Of a DNA stretch of 38,655 nucleotides, positions 35,901-38,655 are shown one piece after another (position 1 is the first letter of the stretch; every line of letters begins with the position of its first letter). The translations under genes were made by a program, and so were the position numbers. Source of the DNA: Rickettsia typhi (lineage in GTDB: Bacteria > Pseudomonadota > Alphaproteobacteria > Rickettsiales > UBA1997). The notes beneath the pieces were generated by a model. That model had not been told where the DNA came from, ran no database searches, and saw only the letters and a program-made list of their open reading frames with translations. The DNA lies in the NCBI GenBank assembly GCA_945901265.1, contig CAMDJZ010000011.1:1-38655 (forward strand), read 5' to 3'.

Positions 35901-37157
35901 TTATCTGACTCTTTCGCCGTTTCCCAAATTTCTTGCTTTAGCTGATAGACTACTCCTAGTTTTTGCTTGCCATGATGATTCTCTGTGCTTAACACCAATA
36001 GTAGCTTCTTGTAAATTTTTTTCACCAGCTACTCCTCTTGTTTCAGCCATTATATTTCTAAAATCTTTTTGAAATGAGGTATCTTGTATTATGCTTGGAT
36101 TCATTTTCATTTCTTTAAGTAAAGGTAAAAATTTTTCAAGATTCGCTGCAATTAAAGGGCTAGAAATATCGTTAACGAAATTTTTAGCGAAATCTTTTTC
36201 CGTGATTTTATCTGCAAAAGGCTGAATCTGATTTTTAAATTTTTCTAATAATTCAAGATTTTGTTGTTCTATTAAGCTTAAAGAAATAGCTCTATCAATC
36301 ATTGACTCATAATTATTAGAGTCGTAAGTATTTTTTAATGCATTATACTTTTTTAAATTTTCATCAAGTTTATCAAATCGAGCTACTATAATATTTTGGT
36401 CAGTTTGACTTGTTGATGAATTTACAAAAGGTTGTTGAGTCTGTTGGCTTTGAGGAGGAGTATAATTGGTAATTCGTAAATTGAACTCCTTCGCTAAGGT
36501 ACTGCGATGTGGATTGTAAAATCCAGCAACATTAATTTTTTTTTGATTGCTTACATCACCAATTAAAATTTCTTCTTTGACGCTATTAGAAGCGAGAAAT
36601 TTATTGTAATTTGTTTGATTCATTGCTAATGCATTAAAAAGCGCATGATCACCGCATTTATGATAATCGGGCTGTCTTTCGCATTGTATTTTTTTTATAT
36701 TTTTTGATTCTATGCCACTGGCATTTAAAGCTTTTAGGACTGAAGTTGGAATGGTGTTTATATCGTTATTATCATGCGACAGAGAATCGCTATAAAATGC
36801 CTGAATTTTCCCAACTTGATCTTTTCGTAAATGAAGAGTTGTCCAATGACTATCGCCAGTTAATTCACTGTAAGAATTTCCAGTTGGACGTTGATTAGTT
36901 TTAACATTTCCACTGCATAATAAAATTGACAATAGATCTTGACTTGAATTATGCTTAAATTCATTTACATAAGAGCCAATTGATTGTTCAGCAATTCCTT
37001 CTTGACCAGAATCATTTGAATAAAGACCAATTTCAACTTTTTTATCGCCAAAGTTATTGGCGCTAAATAGCATATTTTCGTGAGTTAGATTGCTATTTTC
37101 GCGAACTATATTGTATTTATCTAGATCGCTTCTTGTATTTGGAGTATATCCTTGCAT
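35901..37157 (-). CDS. Candidate CE-clan cysteine protease / deubiquitinase-like effector
   Basis: 418 residues, no signal peptide. Residues 100-175 carry the Ulp1/SENP-like order His-Asp-Gln-Cys: SHWTTL (His104-Trp105), FYSDS (Asp124), then RQPDYHKCGDHALFNAL with Gln162 and Cys168 spaced six apart as in Ulp1. Spacing His-Asp 20 and Asp-Gln 38 is also like Ulp1. Clan CE proteins cut ubiquitin, SUMO or NEDD8 conjugates, or act as acetyltransferases; they are common effectors of intracellular bacteria. The C-terminal half is helical with a Gln/Thr/Ser-rich linker (233-252). The tail has spaced Arg and Lys (KTRSSLSAKARNLGNGERVR), recalling the Arg-rich C-terminal signals of VirB/D4 substrates. 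Overall fold is inference from motifs. Confidence 0.65.
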   Translation of the reverse strand: MQGYTPNTRSDLDKYNIVRENSNLTHENMLFSANNFGDKKVEIGLYSNDSGQEGIAEQSIGSYVNEFKHNSSQDLLSILLCSGNVKTNQRPTGNSYSELTGDSHWTTLHLRKDQVGKIQAFYSDSLSHDNNDINTIPTSVLKALNASGIESKNIKKIQCERQPDYHKCGDHALFNALAMNQTNYNKFLASNSVKEEILIGDVSNQKKINVAGFYNPHRSTLAKEFNLRITNYTPPQSQQTQQPFVNSSTSQTDQNIIVARFDKLDENLKKYNALKNTYDSNNYESMIDRAISLSLIEQQNLELLEKFKNQIQPFADKITEKDFAKNFVNDISSPLIAANLEKFLPLLKEMKMNPSIIQDTSFQKDFRNIMAETRGVAGEKNLQEATIGVKHRESSWQAKTRSSLSAKARNLGNGERVR

Positions 37158-37220
37158 AGTTTTGAAAATTAAAAATTAAACCAATAAACAATTAATTATA
37201 AAAAATTAAATAAACGATAT

Positions 37221-38144
37221 TTAATTTAATTTAATAGCATATTTCTTAGATAGATAGCGCATTGTATCATTAAGTTCTTCAGTATTTATAACACGATCAA
37301 AAATTATGATTTCATAAATTACACCATTCATTCTTTCGACCAAACTTGTACCCTTGACTCCGATAAAAAAACCTGCATCCGAAATATTTAGAGTGTTAGA
37401 ATTAATTGTTGATGAACAAGTACTGGAAGTGCTATTGGAATAAATTTTTGTTAAACCGCTATCATTAACAATTATTGCGCTAATGTAAGGTGTTTTGGGC
37501 AAATAAGTTTGACAAGACCAGTAATCAACTCCTTCTCCACAAAAACCATAAGTAGCAAGACTTGATAATAAAAGTGAAGCTCTTGCCCCACTTGGTTGAG
37601 AAGAGTTTGTTGAGTTTTGCTCGATCACTGACTGATTTACTCCGCTATTAACATTGGTTTGAAAGACTGTGATCAAAGTAAAGCTATCATCCCCGGCATT
37701 AAGAGGAATATTTCCACCATTGGCTTTTATAGTTGAGAGATATTGAGTACCGTCGAATTTAATACCTGGAAGTTCATTCAGAGTTCCAGTGGTGGTTAAG
37801 GTTGGACGTAAACTATCAGTTGATTGCGATACAATAACACGAGTTGAAGTTTGGGGATTTATATCATTCCACGAAATAATTTTTTCATTTTCATCGGGGT
37901 TAATTGGGTTAACTGCTCCGGTAAGTGAATTGTCAAGAGTAGTTTCAAGCCATAGTGACAAACCCTTAATTCCTGCAACAGGTGAGCTATAAGTAATTTG
38001 TTTTATTGTTGTAAGTTTCATCTGTTTAACCAATCTAGAGTAAGTCACAACTCCAGTGATTAAAATCCCAACAATCAATAGTACGATCGATAATTCAATC
38101 AAAGTAAATGCTTGTTTGGTGTTAAATTTATTAAAGTATTTCAT
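37221..38144 (-). CDS. Type IV prepilin-like protein with LamG/concanavalin A-like domain
   Basis: 307 residues. The N-terminus is a type III signal: a short basic leader and QAFTLIELSIVLLIVGIL (cleavage before Phe13, conserved Glu17), which prepilin peptidase would process; the residue before the cut is Ala rather than the more usual Gly. The hydrophobic helix then leads into a beta-rich region (about 60-300): IKGLSLWLETT, IKFDGTQYLST, SFTLITVFQT and MNGVIYEIIIFDRVINTEEL, the pattern of LamG-like jelly-roll lectin domains. It is far longer than a major pilin, so it is better seen as a minor, possibly tip, pilin or adhesin. No other pilus gene is in the window. Confidence 0.8.
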   Translation of the reverse strand: MKYFNKFNTKQAFTLIELSIVLLIVGILITGVVTYSRLVKQMKLTTIKQITYSSPVAGIKGLSLWLETTLDNSLTGAVNPINPDENEKIISWNDINPQTSTRVIVSQSTDSLRPTLTTTGTLNELPGIKFDGTQYLSTIKANGGNIPLNAGDDSFTLITVFQTNVNSGVNQSVIEQNSTNSSQPSGARASLLLSSLATYGFCGEGVDYWSCQTYLPKTPYISAIIVNDSGLTKIYSNSTSSTCSSTINSNTLNISDAGFFIGVKGTSLVERMNGVIYEIIIFDRVINTEELNDTMRYLSKKYAIKLN

Positions 38145-38370
38145 ACTTAATTTTTTATTTAATAATCAATTAAAATTTTAGATTTCTAGGAATAAAATAA
38201 ACGGATTCAACTATGAGTAAAATAATTTTTTAGTTTTCGAAAAAAAAATTACAAAAAAATTTTTTTTGAGACAGGATAATTAATCGGATTATTTTTTTTG
38301 CAAAGTGATCTATAGCTTTGCTAAAACTCAATAGATTATTTTGGATTTATATGAATTAAATCTCGTTTTA
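38145..38370. other. AT-rich non-coding region between the prepilin gene and the tandem repeats
   Basis: Together with the array this is a 511-bp stretch without a gene. It has long A and T runs (about 38238-38271 and 38292-38300) and a short ATAAT/ATTAT stem followed by T8 near 38276-38300. It should hold the promoter of the prepilin-like gene. I see no RNA gene. Confidence 0.5.
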
Positions 38371-38655
38371 GCCTATGAATCAAGCCTATGAAATCAAGCC
38401 TATGAAATCAAGCCTATGAAATCAAGCCTATGAATCAAGCCTATGAAATCAAGCCTATGAAATCAAGCCTATGAATCAAGCCTATGAATCAAGCCTACGA
38501 AATCAAGGCTATGAATTAAGGCTACGAAATCAAGCCTATGAATCAAGCCTACGAATCAAGCCTATGAATCAAGCCTACGAAATCAAGCCTATGAATTAAG
38601 GCTACGAAATCAAGCCTATGAATTAAGGCTACGAAATCAAGCCTATGAATTAAGG
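38371..38655. repeat. Tandem array of 13/14-bp units running off the right edge
   Basis: 21 consecutive units plus 2 nt: GCCTATGAATCAA (13 nt, 11 copies with variants) and GCCTATGAAATCAA (14 nt, 10 copies with variants). Differences are T/C at position 6, C/G at position 2 and C/T at position 11 of the 13-mers. From about unit 17 a two-unit block of 27 nt (GCCTATGAATTAA then GGCTACGAAATCAA) repeats, i.e. a higher-order period. There are no spacers, so this is not CRISPR. The left part is closed by stops in all plus-strand frames I checked; the 27-nt blocks are open in one frame. Confidence 0.95.

Noticed and set aside
38371..38655. Repeat array as a CRISPR array
   Set aside because: Units are contiguous 13/14-mers with no unique spacers between them.

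Overview
The window is AT-rich, densely packed bacterial DNA. Gene content points to an alphaproteobacterium of Rickettsiales type (inference, no rRNA in the window). Pointers are a VirB3 of the Rickettsiales vir-homolog type, an AatA-type aspartate aminotransferase, an alphaproteobacterial TIGR02186/TauE pair, an ankyrin protein and a CE-clan cysteine protease of the kind used against eukaryotic hosts. It is less reduced than Rickettsia: it has proB, alaC, a type IV prepilin-like protein, a TpsB outer-membrane transporter and sugar transferases. That would fit a host-associated but possibly extracellular lineage. Shine-Dalgarno motifs are mostly weak or absent, and many genes abut or overlap by 1-8 nt.

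Layout. 1-1590 (minus): aatA followed by coaX, which is cut by the left edge. 1758-4903 (plus): promoter, virB3 and a 919-residue acidic repeat protein where virB4 would be expected, then a strong terminator. 5237-7015: aspS. 7215-9593: a histidine-rich 558-residue protein and a divergent zur gene, with a perfect palindromic Zur box between them. 9594-9713: a short in-frame fragment resembling the 3' end of aspS. 9919-13836: accessory genes, namely an ankyrin/coiled-coil protein, a membrane-anchored Hsp20-like protein, a beta-carbonic anhydrase that has lost its whole zinc site, and an unknown protein. 14037-15996: alaC and trmD.

16020-29904 is one long minus-strand run. In transcription order it holds a GT61 glycosyltransferase, ygfZ, a TauE/SafE permease, a TIGR02186 protein, a universal stress protein, murJ, pepF, a TRL-like lipoprotein, a methyltransferase, an OmpA-domain lipoprotein, proB, a TpsB transporter and a lipoprotein. 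Much of it serves the cell envelope. 29945-33318 (plus) holds a GT4 glycosyltransferase translationally coupled to five tandem, diverged, two-cysteine lipoproteins that appear to form an undescribed family. 33918-35897 is a stand-alone nuoL after about 600 bp of non-coding DNA. 35901-38144 (minus) holds a CE-clan (Ulp/deubiquitinase-like) cysteine protease candidate and a prepilin fused to a LamG-like domain. The right edge (38371-38655) is an array of 21 units of 13/14 bp that runs off the window.

Best leads: the five-lipoprotein array, the CE-clan candidate effector, the Zur-box/His-rich protein pair, the zinc-less carbonic anhydrase, and the orphan virB3 with its repeat-protein partner.
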